A stretch of 31,014 bases of DNA from Gonium pectorale (lineage: Eukaryota > Chlorophyta > Chlorophyceae > Chlamydomonadales > Volvocaceae), in assembly GCA_001584585.1 (NCBI GenBank), contig LSYV01000012.1, forward strand, positions 863,552 through 894,565, in the 5' to 3' direction. The notes below the pieces were generated by a model. The model made no database searches. It had not been told where the DNA came from and worked only from the letters and a program-made list of their open reading frames with translations. Positions within the stretch are counted from its first letter, which is position 1; each line of letters begins with the position of its first letter. The position numbers and the translations under genes were made by a program. Positions 1 through 11,667 of the stretch are shown here, piece by piece.

Positions 1-47
1 TGGAAGTGGGGGTGTCCATCCTGTTGTTGCGTAAACGTACATCTCAC

Positions 48-395
48 CTCCAGGTGGCTGATGTGCAGTTATACAATAGTGCTCCCCAATTTTGAAATTA
101 AAGTTACAGTCGTTGCTGTCTGGCATCTTGACGAGGCGCTGACCGTTGATCTCCAGCTCTGGGCCGCCAATTCTTGTGAGCTGGAAAAACGGAATCTTTA
201 CCAAGTCATGGTAAACAGTGAAACGATACTCAGCTGTAACCACGATACTGCCCTTGGTGCTAAGAAATGTAATGTGAACTGACATGGTATTCACGCCAAC
301 ATCGTTGCACTGTGACGGCCAGCAAGTTGCGCGTGGAAGGCGGAAGAAGCCCTCATGTACGGCAACGCTCCCAACACGGAACTTTGGGTTTACAC
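48..395 (-). CDS. Probable internal exon of an unrecognised gene, partial at left edge
   Basis: The minus strand is open without a stop from about position 450 through position 1. The most exon-like part lies between a good acceptor (AG at 397-396, preceded by TTAGCTGC) and a GTGAGA donor (47-42), giving about 115 codons. It includes the peptides FRVGSVAVHEGFFRLP, ITFLSTKGSIVVTAEYRF and LEINGQRLVKMP. The predicted product looks beta-strand rich, with four scattered Cys and no low-complexity alanine. An in-frame ATG at 285-283 (MSVHITFL) could instead be the start. Roughly half of third codon positions are G or C, clearly less than in the starch synthase exons, so the gene may be weakly expressed, fast evolving or of foreign origin. 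I do not recognise the family. The frame also stays open to position 1, so reading through the donor is possible. Confidence 0.45.
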
Positions 396-429
396 CTGCA
401 GCTAAGTGCCCGAGGTGCGGGCAACAATA

Positions 430-465
430 GAAATGATACTTATAAAACTATGAAATGATACTTAT
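430..465. repeat. AT-rich 22-bp tandem duplication
   Basis: The 14-mer GAAATGATACTTAT occurs at 430-443 and again at 452-465, a period of 22 bp. It lies in the most AT-rich part of the left end, just upstream (in minus orientation) of the candidate exon at 48-395. It may be intronic or promoter sequence of that gene. Confidence 0.8.
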
Positions 466-3400
466 GAAATTACACAGTACTTATTTCAGCTATGCGTCGT
501 GTCGTGGCATCTTTACGTGCTGAGCATGGAGGTCGTCCTGGATTTCAAACGTGGACGACGCAGATCCGGCCTCGTGGCTTTTAGCCTTCTACTACTTCCA
601 CATTTCTGCTCTGGTAACTTCAAAGGTTCGCTACTGGTCGGTGCACAGGGTGCAGATGGACAATCCAGCTTGGGACAAAGGCCATGGCAAACCCAAGCCT
701 GCAAAATCGTGGAGGCGCGTGGCGTCCACTCACACCCTTGAGGTACGTTGCTCTCGTGAAAGTCCTGGGTTTACGCGAGTGGGATTGAGCGGGAAGGGAA
801 TCCCGGCTTATAGAGCTCCGTGACGGTTGCCCGCTGGCAGCAGCGGGACCTCCCTTGCCCATCACCGAGCTCATGCGGCCCCTCTACCAAGCGTTTGACT
901 GCTGTCCCTCAGCATATCTGCTCAAGGGCCTGACCCAACCCACGCAGTCGCTCGTGTGCCCAGAGGAGCGCAAGGGCCCCCAAAAGCCACCACTAGGGAC
1001 TCGCTTGCTCGGGTGAGGGACAGAGGCATAAGGGCTCAGGTGTGGGGAAGGTGGTCACGCACATGCGGATCCGATGGTGGCGGTCGGGTTTTGTGCGATT
1101 CGGGGATTAAAGCGGGAGCATGGAAGCAGGGCTCGTTATGAACAACAGTGAACCCGAATGAGGCTACGGGCGCAAACAGGGCCGAGGTTCTGCAACGGAG
1201 AGCAGCCTCGTGCCCGGTCCAACCAGCTCCTGCTCACTCTTGAGCCTCGCCCCAGCCCTTCGGGATGCGCCTCGCCCTTGTCCCGTCTCAACCCTATCGC
1301 TGCCCCTGTAGCCGCTGCAATCCCGTCCCACCCTCTTCCCCACGCCCGCAGCTGCGCCATGCTGATGGGGGCTGTCGTTGCACTGGGACTGCACGTAGCG
1401 CACACGGTGTGTGGGAGCGTAAGAGGGAAGGGGTGGTGGTAACGCAAGGGAAGCATGTGCAAGGGTGCGGAGCGAGGTCTATTGGAATGGCGGACGCGTG
1501 AGCCAAACTCATCAGTGCCCCATCCGTGCAGGGGTGTTTGAATGGGTAGTAGTGGCCCATGGTTGGCCAGTGGTTGTCTGCCCCTTGCAACCCGCCCCAC
1601 CTTGATGGCTGGCTGCCCCAACCGCGGTCGCCCCCCCCACCCGTGCCGAACCCTACCCAACCCATCCCCAGGCCGCCCTATTGCTCCCGCCTGCCCGCCT
1701 GCCCGCGCTCCTGGCTACCCTGAGGGAACATTCGTGAGTTGCGGTGTAACGCTTCGCGTTGTGTTGCTGTGCGCATCGCGGTACGTGTAATTCTCAAGTG
1801 TTGCGCGCACGCAGGCAGCTGCCGGCTCGCTCATCATCCGTATGCGCACCTGCCTAGCGCACGCCCGCTCTAGCGCCGCTTAACGCCGGCCGTCCTAAGC
1901 TCGTCCACGGCCTTGTCATTCCACCATGGCCGTAACATCCCACCACGGCTTCGCTCGTCATTGCCCATCCAACGGGCTGCCCGCCCTCCACAGGCGCTTG
2001 CTGCTCCACCTCTCCTATGCGCCGCACGCACTGGCCGCAGCGGTAAGCCAGGGGGGGTACGCATGCATGGGGGGAGTGATAAAGGGTAACGGGTCGCGGC
2101 CAAAAAACGTTAGCATTAAACGAGTGATAGTTAGCGAGCGGCAAGTTTGTCATTTACACTGACGTGCAACTAAGGGGACAGGGAGACGCGCCATTGAGGG
2201 CCACAAACCTATGTACTCCGCCCCGACTCGTGCCTACTAGGCCGGTGCCCCCAAGGCCGGCCGCAGCTCAGATGGCGACCGTCACCGTCACCTGCAAAAC
2301 ATCATGCCCACAACTTTCCTTCTGCCGCTCCGCCTTGGTATTCAGCCTGGGTGGGCCGACCTCCTGTCACGCCTGCAGATGTCTGTCGTGGTTCAACACC
2401 CAGCTGGACAGCTGCGTGTGTCCTGCCGCTGAAGCATCCGTGCTCGCCCTTGGGCGTTTTAGTCTTCACAGCACTCCTGCCCCTCCGCAACACGCCGGCA
2501 GGTGTTCCTGCACTGGTTCAGCCTCAAGCTCTTCAAACACAACGCCTCCACCACATGAGGACACCGGGGCAGGAGCCTGGGGCTCTCAGACTCACCTCCT
2601 CTCCCTCAGCGCTCCCGTCCTGTCTGTCCTCTGAGTATGGCGGGCACGGCGCCATCCTTGCACGTCCACTCCTTCTGGTGCTCCACCCAGCAGCCCTGGG
2701 CCCCATCAGCCACTTCGTGTGCACGCTCTCCGCACACCCGCCCCCGACCTCATGGCTGCTGGAGTTTGGCTCGGCCCTTGGGCCGCGCCGGGGCCTCACC
2801 TCGCGCCTCGCTACGCCGCATGGGTAGACCCGTGCTTCATCAAAGCGGCTGAGCCCGTGCAGTCTCCCCCCCCCCCGCGCCTCCCGACCGCGATGCGGCG
2901 CGACTGGACGCGGCAGCTCGGTGCTTTTGGGCGCGGGCCCCACCGAAGGGCCAAGGTGCGGTTGGTGTCATCTCGGGGCAACGGCGAGGCTTGTAGATGG
3001 GCGCGGGGAGGTGGGGTGGGGTGGGGGTAATGAAGAAGGGAAACGGATCGCGTCGCGGACACCGAATCTCATTCAATAGAAGAACTTGTGGTGATCTTGA
3101 CGTAGTTGCAGACGACCTTTGGTATGATGGGGTCGGGGAGAGGAACGTCTCATGGTGAAGGAAACAAAGTGGTACATGTGGGGAGGTTGGCGATGGCGGG
3201 CTTCGGGGACCGGCGGAGGGGTAGGGGAGAAAGCAGAATCAGGCGCAGCGGGTGTTTGGATGGTAGGTGACCGCTTTCGCGCCGGCTTACCAGCGACACG
3301 GCTGCCAGCGTGCATCTTACCGCGATGCGCTCGCCCTTCGCTCCTTTCACAGGCCCCCTCGCGCCCTTTCAGCAAGCATGGCGGCGCGGCTGGTTACTGC

Positions 3401-5050
3401 CTACCAGTGTAGGGTGAACGGAGGCCACTTGGATGCCCGATTGGGGGCCCGGAGCCCGCTATTGTACGTTGGTAACTGCGTCAGCGCCCGGGCTGCACCG
3501 CTCCGGTCCTGCGGTGCTCACTGCCGTTGCCGTTACCTGCCACCGCCCTGTGCGTGGTGTCGAGTGATGGGGGTCAGACCGCGGGGCAGTGCAAGCCGAC
3601 ACGGCGCCGCGTGCCTGCGGCTTTTGGGGTGGGCATTGTCACCGCGGCCCACCTGGGGCCATGAAAGAGCCGCAGCAGCCGTCTTGAAGCCTCTTGTGAG
3701 GAAGGCGCGGCGTGCTGACCGTTGCCAGAGGGGCATGGGCAGCAAATGCTCGGTAGGTTCCTGAGAAAGACCTGGCGCCTGCGGGGGTTTTGCGTTATGG
3801 GGGGCCTCAGTCGGGCCTGCGCACTGCTTGGCGGTACGACCTTCAACCCCGTACATCATAGCCAAATACGACAGCGTACCATACTGCGCGTGTATGCCTG
3901 CCGTCAGACGGAAAATGGAGTCTCTTGGTCAGTCAACATCGTCGTTGCATTTGGTCGCTGTCGCTGGTCGGGCATCGCCGCCTTCGCGTGCGCGCCCTCT
4001 CGCGCGCGCGAGGGTTGAAGCTTAATCACCGGGATTACATGGGTTAACACCGGTCTGGGCATTGTTGTGGAGGCGGCAGCCCGCCGCGCGGCCGTCCCCA
4101 GGTGGCACCCCGGGCGAAGTGGGGCACCTGTGGGGTCAGCGCAGACTTGGGAGTGCGCTATAAGGGGCTGTCGCCAGGGTGCCTTGTTTGCACTTGCGTA
4201 TCGTCCTTCAGGTATGCTAGAAGGCCGTGCGCATGAATGTGAGGTGTACGATGCCATGCCAGCACGCCTGGCTAAGGAAGAACGCTGCGTTGTACACTCA
4301 GTCCAGAGGCCTGCTAGCAGGTTTGCCTTGAATCGCCGGTTGCATGATAACACTGTGCAGCATCTTGATCTCAGATGTCCATGACGCTTTCGCTAAGCCT
4401 ATCTCGAGGTTTGCGTTGGAGCAGGGTGTGCATGCGCGGCAAGCCTGTACGGCGCAATGGCCCGGACAGTCTCGTCGTCCGCAAGTACGCTGTCCAAGGT
4501 GCCGAATGATCCTGAAGTTCTTGATGGGGCGCCGAAGAAAAGAGGAATGTGCATGGAAGGAGGGAACCTCTCAGGGAACCTCGTCTACGGACATACGGGG
4601 CGGCCGGGTACAGCCCGGGCGGTAGCCCTGCGATGCAATAGCAGGTAGGTAGGATGGGGTAGCCTCTTGTCCTAAGGCATTGCTCTCCCCTGTCTTACAG
4701 CATTGCTCTCCGCTCTCTTAAAGCGGTTTCGCTATTTGGTTGCGTGCGGTCACTTTGGTCCGTTCGCTCATTTGAAAGGGCGACCGCAGACCGTAGCTGG
4801 CGGAGGCAGGGAGGCTGGTCCAGACGAGCCCCTGCAGAATACCGGGCGGATTGCGGACTGCGCCACCTTGTAGCGCCGAGGGTACCACTGTAATTCGCTT
4901 ATGGTGACAAATACGGTGACGTGCTCCCGCCCTGTTCCTGATTATGGTGTGCCTCGTGCTGGTCGTTCGGCGCGACAAATCGCTGTCTACCCTGGCAAAT
5001 GACCATCTCGCTCGCTACGCTCATGACGGTTTGCGGGGAGTGCGGGCGGA
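466..5050. other. Long stretch with no supportable gene
   Basis: The open frames here are short, overlap each other on both strands, and show skewed compositions (for example C-rich on the plus strand at about 1200-2050 and 2200-2900) rather than protein-like residue patterns. I found no conserved motif, chain of exons, tRNA or transposon terminus. Small repeats are present: GCATTGCTCTCC occurs at 4677-4688 and 4700-4711. The stretch may be intergenic, or hold long introns of the partial gene at the left edge. Confidence 0.5.
4000..4011. repeat. Alternating CG palindrome
   Basis: TCGCGCGCGCGA is a perfect 12-bp palindrome with five CG steps. It is flanked by CCC on the left and GGG on the right, so the symmetry extends imperfectly outward. 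Alternating CG of this kind can adopt Z-DNA. No gene context explains it. Confidence 0.7.
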
Positions 5051-5054
5051 GCGT

Positions 5055-6211
5055 GTGCCAAACAAGTATTACAAACCTATGCCTTCCACCTGGTCGTGCC
5101 ACAAAGGCGTTACCTGCAAGAAAAGAATAAAATCAGAGGCCCGCTCGGGCTCTCACCGCTCAGTCAGTCCAACGCAGATTGTCAGCTAGCACACACACCG
5201 CAGCCTTAAGCGCTGCGCGCCGCCACCAGGCTCCAACCACACCCCTCCCACGCGAGAGGGCACAAAGCATCCCATCACGCCCGTGCCAAAGAGCACAACG
5301 CTTTCGATTGATGTTCCGCCGGCTGTGTGTCCTCAAAGAAAAAGGACACAACCAACCTCCTACAAAATCGTACAAAACAACTCCTCACCAAAAATTTCCG
5401 CCCAGCACCAAAAAACTGCCGGGACGTTGACTTCTCTCTTCTCTCTTTTGCCCGCCCATGCAATCAACCAGTCAGCAGCTGCACTGCGGAAAAGGGCCAG
5501 CACTCACAGCGTAGCTCATATGACTGGAAAACCAAGGGATCGGGGTTTTAGCGCTTGGGGGCTGCTGGGACGCCTCTCTTCATGTCAGCAAAAAGGTCGG
5601 GTCACACAACAAAAACCTTATGCAATCGGAACCGAAACAGCCGGCCTATCCGGTGCCCTCTGTCACACACCACACCACACATCCAAATCTTCTCTCATTC
5701 ACCGCCGCTCCGCCCAAAACCAGGCCGTGCACGGCCTTCCCAGGGGCAAAAACGCCCGGGCGCAGAGCGCGCAGAGCCATAACAAAAGCGGGGCCGCCTC
5801 TTGAGGCAAATGGACCAGAGTCTGTACATGACGGCGGCGGTCTCGCGGCTGCCCAACTTCTCAACATCATCATCTCCCCTCGCTCATGTACAAATGGCCC
5901 GAAAGCCGAGCACGGGCTTGTGACCGCGGAGAACACCGAGGAATCACGTGACCCAGGCCGATAAAGCAAATAATGGGAAAACCACATAGCCGGGGCGGTG
6001 CCAATATGCACGCAGGGGCAGCTGCGGCCCCGGCGCAACGGACTCCGCCACCGCGGCTACTGCACGACGGCGGGGAGAACGAGCTGCTGCCTCCAGGGCC
6101 TTCCTCGCGTTGCCCCCATCTGCCCCGCTGGGAGCGGGACTCTACCACGCCAGACTCTTAAAGAATCAGCAGCCGAGCTGCGGTCGCTGAGTGCCTTTAA
6201 GCGCCCGGCCT
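5055..6211 (-). other. Candidate 3'UTR of the starch synthase gene
   Basis: Downstream of the starch synthase stop the plus strand is rich in A and C, so the transcript strand is rich in T and G, as is common in volvocine 3'UTRs. The first TGTAA on the transcript strand is at 5073-5069, giving a UTR of about 1.15 kb. The plus-strand frames here (for example 5283-5804) read like the antisense of UTR sequence. Confidence 0.45.
5069..5073 (-). terminator. Candidate TGTAA polyadenylation signal (starch synthase)
   Basis: TTACA on the plus strand reads TGTAA on the minus strand. It is the first occurrence after the stop codon at 6212-6214, with no other between. Chlamydomonas nuclear genes typically use TGTAA about 10-20 nt before the cleavage site. 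A second candidate lies at 4695-4699. Confidence 0.45.
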
Positions 6212-9200
6212 TTAGGCCGAGCCGCCCTTCTTGGCCAGGACGGACGCGAAGCGGCCGCCAGCCGGCACCGCGGGGGTCGGGGCGGCAGCCGGTGCCGGCG
6301 TGGCGGCAGCGCCGTTACCATTGCTGCTCGCGCCGTTGCTGCTGGCGGCGCCGTCAGCGGCGGCCTCCTTGGCAGGCGCAGCGGCGGCGCCGACGACGGC
6401 CTTCTTGACGGGCGCCGTGGCGGGCAGGGCAGGCTTGTAGGTGGTCACCTTAGGGGTGGCGGAGATGGGCGACGGGCCGGTGGCGGGCGCGGCCGCGCGC
6501 CACGAGCCCATCGGCGCCGCCGTCGTCGCCGGCTTGGCACCGTTGCCGCTAGCGGCCGACGCCGCCGACGGCGACGCGACGTTGGGCGAGTACGACACGG
6601 CGGGCACGTCGCCGGGGATCTTCTCCGCCACGGGCACCTTGATGGCCTCCTTCTTCTCGGTCGCAATCGTGCCCTTGCCGAACACGAGCTCCTCCAGCAG
6701 GCCCTCCCACTTTTGGGCGGGCTTGGACCACGAGAGGTCCTGGCTGATGCAGTTGGCCACCATCTCGCTGTACTTGGGGGTGGCGAACACTTCGGCGGCG
6801 CGGCGGCAGGTAGCGGCCAGGGCGTCGGCATCCGCCTCGTCCAGCTTGTCGGGGTTCAGCGCGCCCACTGCGGATGGGGGCAAAGAGGAATCGAAGGTTA
6901 GGAGGCTTAAAATATCAGACGGGGGACAGATCAAGCGTGGCCATGGGAGTGGGTAGGACCGGGGCGCCAGGCAGGGGTTTCAGGTGCGTTGACCCCAGCT
7001 GTTACGAGGGTCGTGATTGCGCCGACCATGCTGAAGGCAGAACGACACGGAGGTGCCCTCTCCCTCGTCGCATGCTTGGACAAAGAATAACTCACTGTGG
7101 AAGCCGGTGACGCCCTCCTTAACGGTGTCCACCAGGCCGCCGGTCGACGCCACCACAGGCACGGTGCCGTAGTGCATGGCGTGCAGCTGGATGAGGCCGC
7201 ACGGCTCGAAGCGCGAAGGCACCAGCATGAAGTCGGCGCCGGCCGTCAGCATGTGCGCCAGCGGGGCCGAGAACTTGACCACGCCCTTGGCCTTGCCCTT
7301 GTACTTGGTGCCAATGGCGTTGACCATCTTCTCGTACGCGGCCTTGCCAGTGCCCAGGATGGCGACCTGCGGCCGGCACATGCACGACGACATCACTTCG
7401 GGTTAAATATGATGTGGGTTTCACTGTCGGCACAGGACGGTGACAGACATCGAAGACCACATGAAACGTGTGTAGAGACGTATGTACGGCCCCGGCCATG
7501 TGCGTACCTGGACCTTGGGGGTGGCCAGCAGCTTCGGCAGGGCAGCCAGGATGATGTCCACACCCTTCTGCTCCTCCAGGCGGCCGATGAAGGCGAACAG
7601 CGGGGCGGTGGGGTCCACTGGCAGGCCCAGCTCGGCCTGGGGTCGGTGCCCAGGTGGGGGATTCAAGGTGGAGAGTTAGGGTGCGGCGGTGTTGGGTTGT
7701 TCGAGTTCCGAGGCGTGGGATGAATGGCTCGTGTGCTGTGGCTGCGGGGGACTGTGGTGGGGAAAAATTGATATACGAAGCCAAAAGCGCGTCGAGCTGC
7801 AATTCCTTCCACAACATGGCCTGGGCACATCAGGCCCCTAGGCTGCGGCGAGTACCTGCAGGGCCTCCTTGGCAGCAGCCTTGCCGGCGAACACGCTGTT
7901 CTGGTCGTACGGCAGCGTCAGGAACTTGTCGGTCTTGGGGTTCCACTCCTCAATGTCCATGCCGTTCACAATGCCCTCAATGCCGCGCGAGCTGGAGCAA
8001 GGGAGCAGCGAGAGAGGCAGAAGCAATGATGTCAGACGCAGGCGATGCCTCGGTAACGCAACCCCAACAAACCCAGGGCTCACAACGAGCGCAAAAAGGC
8101 TTTGGGAACTTGCCTTTTCTTTCCCTTCCTCCCTTACCACGTCCCCTCGGCCTTGCGACAGCCCTAGGTTGCCTACGTCCGCCTCGTCCCCCCGCTCGGC
8201 TCCCGCGGGCTCACCGGATGGCCTTGTCGAGCTCCACACCGCCCGCGGGGTCAGCGCTGATCTCGGTGGCGTAGTTGGGCGACACGGTGACCAGCTTGTC
8301 GGCCGACAAAATGCCCGCCTTGAGCCAGTTGATCTTCTTATAGGTCTTGCCCGTCAGCGGGGGCTTCTCCTCCTCCTCCATGGGGGTAGCCTCGGTGTAG
8401 ACCTGGCGTGGGCGGGTCAGGCACGCAGGAACGGGGGTATAGAAGACTTCGGGTGCGTGCGCATGCGCGTGTGCACGCTTGGTTCGCATAGTGATGTATG
8501 TTGGTGGCATCGGGGGGGAGAGGCCAAATGGGCCGGTGCAGCGTGCGCTGCTGCAGCTGTACCCGCATGCCCTTCACGCGCAAGCACGATGGCAACAGTA
8601 GCGGCTGCACAATGGCCAAGAGCGAATTGCAGGAGGCGCGTGGATGCTGTGCTGGCAAGGGAGACAGCGGCGTCGGCCGTCCTGAGACCGGCAGCCCACA
8701 GCAACGCACATTATTGGGTCACTGCTCCTTTGCCCTCGCCCAACTAGATGGCACACATCGTCCGTACGTGCTACTCGAGAAGTGCTTGCCGGCCTCCCAT
8801 CGGCGCAAACCCATCGACGCCGCGCACCAGTCCCGGGCTGGTCCCAACCCCCGGATGTGTACGCGTCTGGGCGTCCTCAAGCTGGGAAATCGCTAGAACA
8901 GCCGCCTTTTCTCCTGGCTTGTTCCGCGGGCTTACTCCGCGGTCATGCAGTCACATCAGCCGTCTTGGCCGACCGGCACGGGACGGGACCAACTTCGACT
9001 TTAGTGTGTCCCGCCGTCGACGCACCTTGGCATAACCGTCCTCGAAGGCGAGCTTCTCAAAGCTCTTGGCGGGCAGGGCCATGTCCTTGAACGCATCCTC
9101 CCACATACGGCCCTGCATGAGGTGGGAGGCGCCAGGACGCTCTCAAACCGTCCCGTGCCTAAGGGCTGACAACCAACGCGACTGAACCACAGGCGGCCAA

Positions 9201-10645
9201 GGAGCTGGCGGTTACAGGAGTTGCTGACGATTGCAGGTGGACAGCCCTGCGCGGACTCCGAAGAATATCGGGCTACCACCGGAGAACCTCGCTCCCGTGC
9301 TACCACCTCCACCGCACAAGCGCACAAAACCCACCTGGAAGGCGATGTTGTGGATGGCCAGGACCGACTTGGCCTTGGTGAACTGGCCCTTGGTCTGGTA
9401 CTCGTCCTGTGGCACGGTCAGCCAAGTGATCGGGGGCGTCCGTGCTAGGCGATATGCAGCTGTTACATGGACCGGAGTGCTAGGGCCAGCAGGCGTACGT
9501 CATCCCTGCTCGGTTGTCAGTGTGTGCATATACTTGCCCCACGCGTGGGAATTTCAGTGAAGGGACAGAGCATGGCCAACCGATGCTCGAACCCCACCCC
9601 AAGGCCCCCCCTACCTTGAGCAGGACGGGCACCAGCGCCGAGTGCCAGTCGTTGGCGACGAAGATGCAGTCCTCGCCGGGGCCGAAGGGCAGCACGCGCG
9701 CCGCCTCAATGGCGGCCTTGCAGAAGAGCGAGAAGCGCTTGTGGTTGTCCAGGTAGTCGGCTCCGGAGCGGGGGCCGTACAGCTTGGAGCCGGTCTTGCC
9801 CCACACCTTGGCCAGGAACCAGGGGTGGTCGATCCACACGCGGTGCACGCCCTTCTTGATCGAGTGGAAGAAGCGGACCTGCTCGCCCATCACGTTGATG
9901 ACGACCGAGGTGTCCCAAGCGTCGGCGTACTGGTCGTAGCTGTATGGAGGAGCGAATTGGGGGAGGGGCAGGGGAGCGTGAACTAGCGAGAAAGCGAGAT
10001 GGCGCGCGACGGAGCATGTTTCATATCGTAGTTCAGGAGCAAGCATCGGTACAAGTGATGTCCAATTGTTGCAATGCCACACAAATTGGGCTCAAAAGCG
10101 ACTGTCCACTGGCGCCATCGGTGCAAGGTCCCATGCGTAGCTGGAACGCATGGTATACAGTCCACAAGTGAAGAATGCTTTGTTGTGCAGTAGTCTGCAT
10201 CCGCTGCTGGGGTGCCGCGAGCGCAGGCGCGATCGCGTCGTCATTCGTAACACCCCAACCAAAAGGGGCCTCAAAGCACTCCTCAAGCTCACCGAGGAGC
10301 AATGGTCATGACGCGGTGGCCGCGCTTGACCAGCTCAATGGGCAGTCCACCGGTCACATCGCCCAGACCGCCAGTCTTCGACCAGGGCGCAACCTCCGCC
10401 GCGACGAACACAATATCCAGCGCACAGGTCGCGCCTGTAGCGCCAGTGACATTGGCACGGGTCGACGACTTGCGAGTCGAGCCGCGCGCCAGCTCGCGCA
10501 GCAGCTGAGTCGCGGTCTTCTTCGCGCTGCCGAAGGCGGAGGCGTTGATGACAATGGGGCGAGCGCTAGGGCGGCTGGTGGACGCGACCGCCATGCGCTG
10601 CTCCGCCGGGCGCGCGGGCGCGGCAACGCGGTTGCTGAGCATCAT
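6212..10645 (-). CDS. STA2: Granule-bound starch synthase I (9 exons, 738 aa)
   Basis: A plastid GT5 glycosyltransferase that adds glucose from ADP-glucose to growing alpha-1,4 glucan, making amylose inside starch granules. Minus-strand exons are 10645-10293, 9939-9615, 9406-9335, 9112-9026, 8402-8215, 7991-7856, 7636-7508, 7366-7096 and 6867-6212. All introns are GT-AG and every phase joins. Residues 1 to about 72 are basic and Ser/Ala-rich, a likely transit peptide. The ADP-glucose loop KTGGLGDV is at 90-97. The C-terminal GT-B half carries [12 protein letters not shown] (481-492) and STGGL (504-508), and the fold ends near 582 after [16 protein letters not shown]. Residues 583-738 form an Ala/Pro-rich tail, a feature known from Chlamydomonas GBSSI (STA2, about 708 aa) and absent from plant enzymes. 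The start is the first of two adjacent ATGs; no upstream ATG follows the TATA box. The family call is very secure, and the GBSS subtype rests on similarity and the tail. Confidence 0.93.
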
Positions 10646-10664
10646 CTCGTAGTAGAACTTCCCG

Positions 10665-10679
10665 GAACCTCGGAGGTTC
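10665..10679. promoter_or_regulatory. 15-bp palindrome in the starch synthase leader
   Basis: GAACCTC and GAGGTTC form perfect 7-bp arms around one central base. The site ends 20 bp upstream of the start codon and downstream of the TATA box, so it should be in the 5'UTR. It could be a binding site for a dimeric DNA-binding protein or a small leader stem. The function is inferred only from symmetry and position. Confidence 0.4.
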
Positions 10680-10725
10680 GGAAGGCGCTCTAGTAAAATT
10701 AATGCACAAGAAGGCCAGCACCCAC

Positions 10726-10732
10726 TTTATAT
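10726..10732 (-). promoter_or_regulatory. TATA box of the starch synthase gene
   Basis: The minus strand reads CCCATATAAAGTGG here, a close match to a TATA box, about 80 bp upstream of the start codon. Transcription would begin near 10695-10703, giving a short leader of about 50 nt without an upstream ATG. Confidence 0.65.
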
Positions 10733-11662
10733 GGGTGTGTGTGGCTAAAGGTGCGGAAGCTGTGAGAGCACCTCCGCCCGATTCAGTACGGCAGGGGTGG
10801 ACGGTGGTGGCGATTTGTTAGGCGTTGCCACTGGCATCGACAGCCTGACGGCTCCCCCTGTGCACCACTGGATACTATACGCAGCGCTGTTTTCGTCGCG
10901 GCCTTGCTGCTACTGTCCTGTCCTGTCCAACGCTGGCCGCATCAGGTACTGCAGAGATGCCAATTGCTCGGTTTCCCTCACAAATAGATAAAATAATGAA
11001 CCTATGATAAAGTGGAGTGGGTTGGAACCCCTTGAACCCCTGTCTGAAACGGCATGTTTCCCGCAGTTGTGCCGGGGCCCGCCCCCCTCTCCCGAAACCC
11101 TCCACCATACACATTGCTGACTTGCAGCGCATACATCCATGCGTAACCTAGGAGCCAACGGTCGTGTCAACTGCCGGGTGCCGTAGGCCGCGGTCCCGCC
11201 GTCCTCGCCGTCGGGCTGTGCAGGTTTCGGGTTTGCGTGGGATTTTGGACCTGTGATATAGGCCGCACTGACGGCTGGCATGGTTGGATGTCCGCGCGGT
11301 ATTGGCTGTGGCCCTGGCCTACCGGCACCCGTACTTCCTCGCAAGCCAACACAGATGTTACAGATGTTACAGGTACCCCAACACGGCGAGCCCAGACAAC
11401 AATTCTTGCCAATACGACTGGGAGCGGCTTGGCAGAAGTTAGCTTTACTCACGCCTCTCTCCCCCTGAGTAAGCATGTGCTTCCTTTGGCTTTGCGACAG
11501 GCATCCCACACAGCGCTCCATGTGACACGACCACACCCTGCAACATGCATGTGGCATCCGTCTCCTAGGCCGGCGAAGGTTAGGGCCCGCCAGGGCCACA
11601 TAAGCTGGGCTTCAAATTGGTCAGGCAGGGCCAGGCACCGCGGCTGGGCTGCACCCATACCT

Positions 11663-11667
11663 TTACA
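11663..11667 (-). terminator. Possible distant TGTAA signal for USP39
   Basis: This is the first TGTAA on the minus strand after the USP39 stop, but it is about 1.58 kb away. That is long for a 3'UTR, so a variant signal closer to the stop is equally possible. Confidence 0.2.

Noticed and set aside
1136..2943. Several 100-170 codon frames on both strands in C-rich sequence
   Set aside because: They are mutually overlapping, biased in composition and without recognisable domains. No chain of exons could be built.
3904..4384. Opposing frames of 149 (minus) and 105 (plus) codons
   Set aside because: Neither shows conserved motifs, and each is the shadow of the other. Support is too weak for a gene.
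5283..5804. Plus-strand open frame of 173 codons
   Set aside because: It lies antisense in the T/G-rich 3'UTR of the starch synthase gene and has no protein-like pattern.
6191..6901. Plus-strand frames of 171-236 codons opposite the last starch synthase exon
   Set aside because: They are antisense to the Ala-rich tail of a confidently modelled exon and are very rich in Gly and Arg.
9560..9600. tRNA-like GGTTCGA motif on the minus strand
   Set aside because: No acceptor stem or anticodon arm could be folded around it. It lies in a starch synthase intron.
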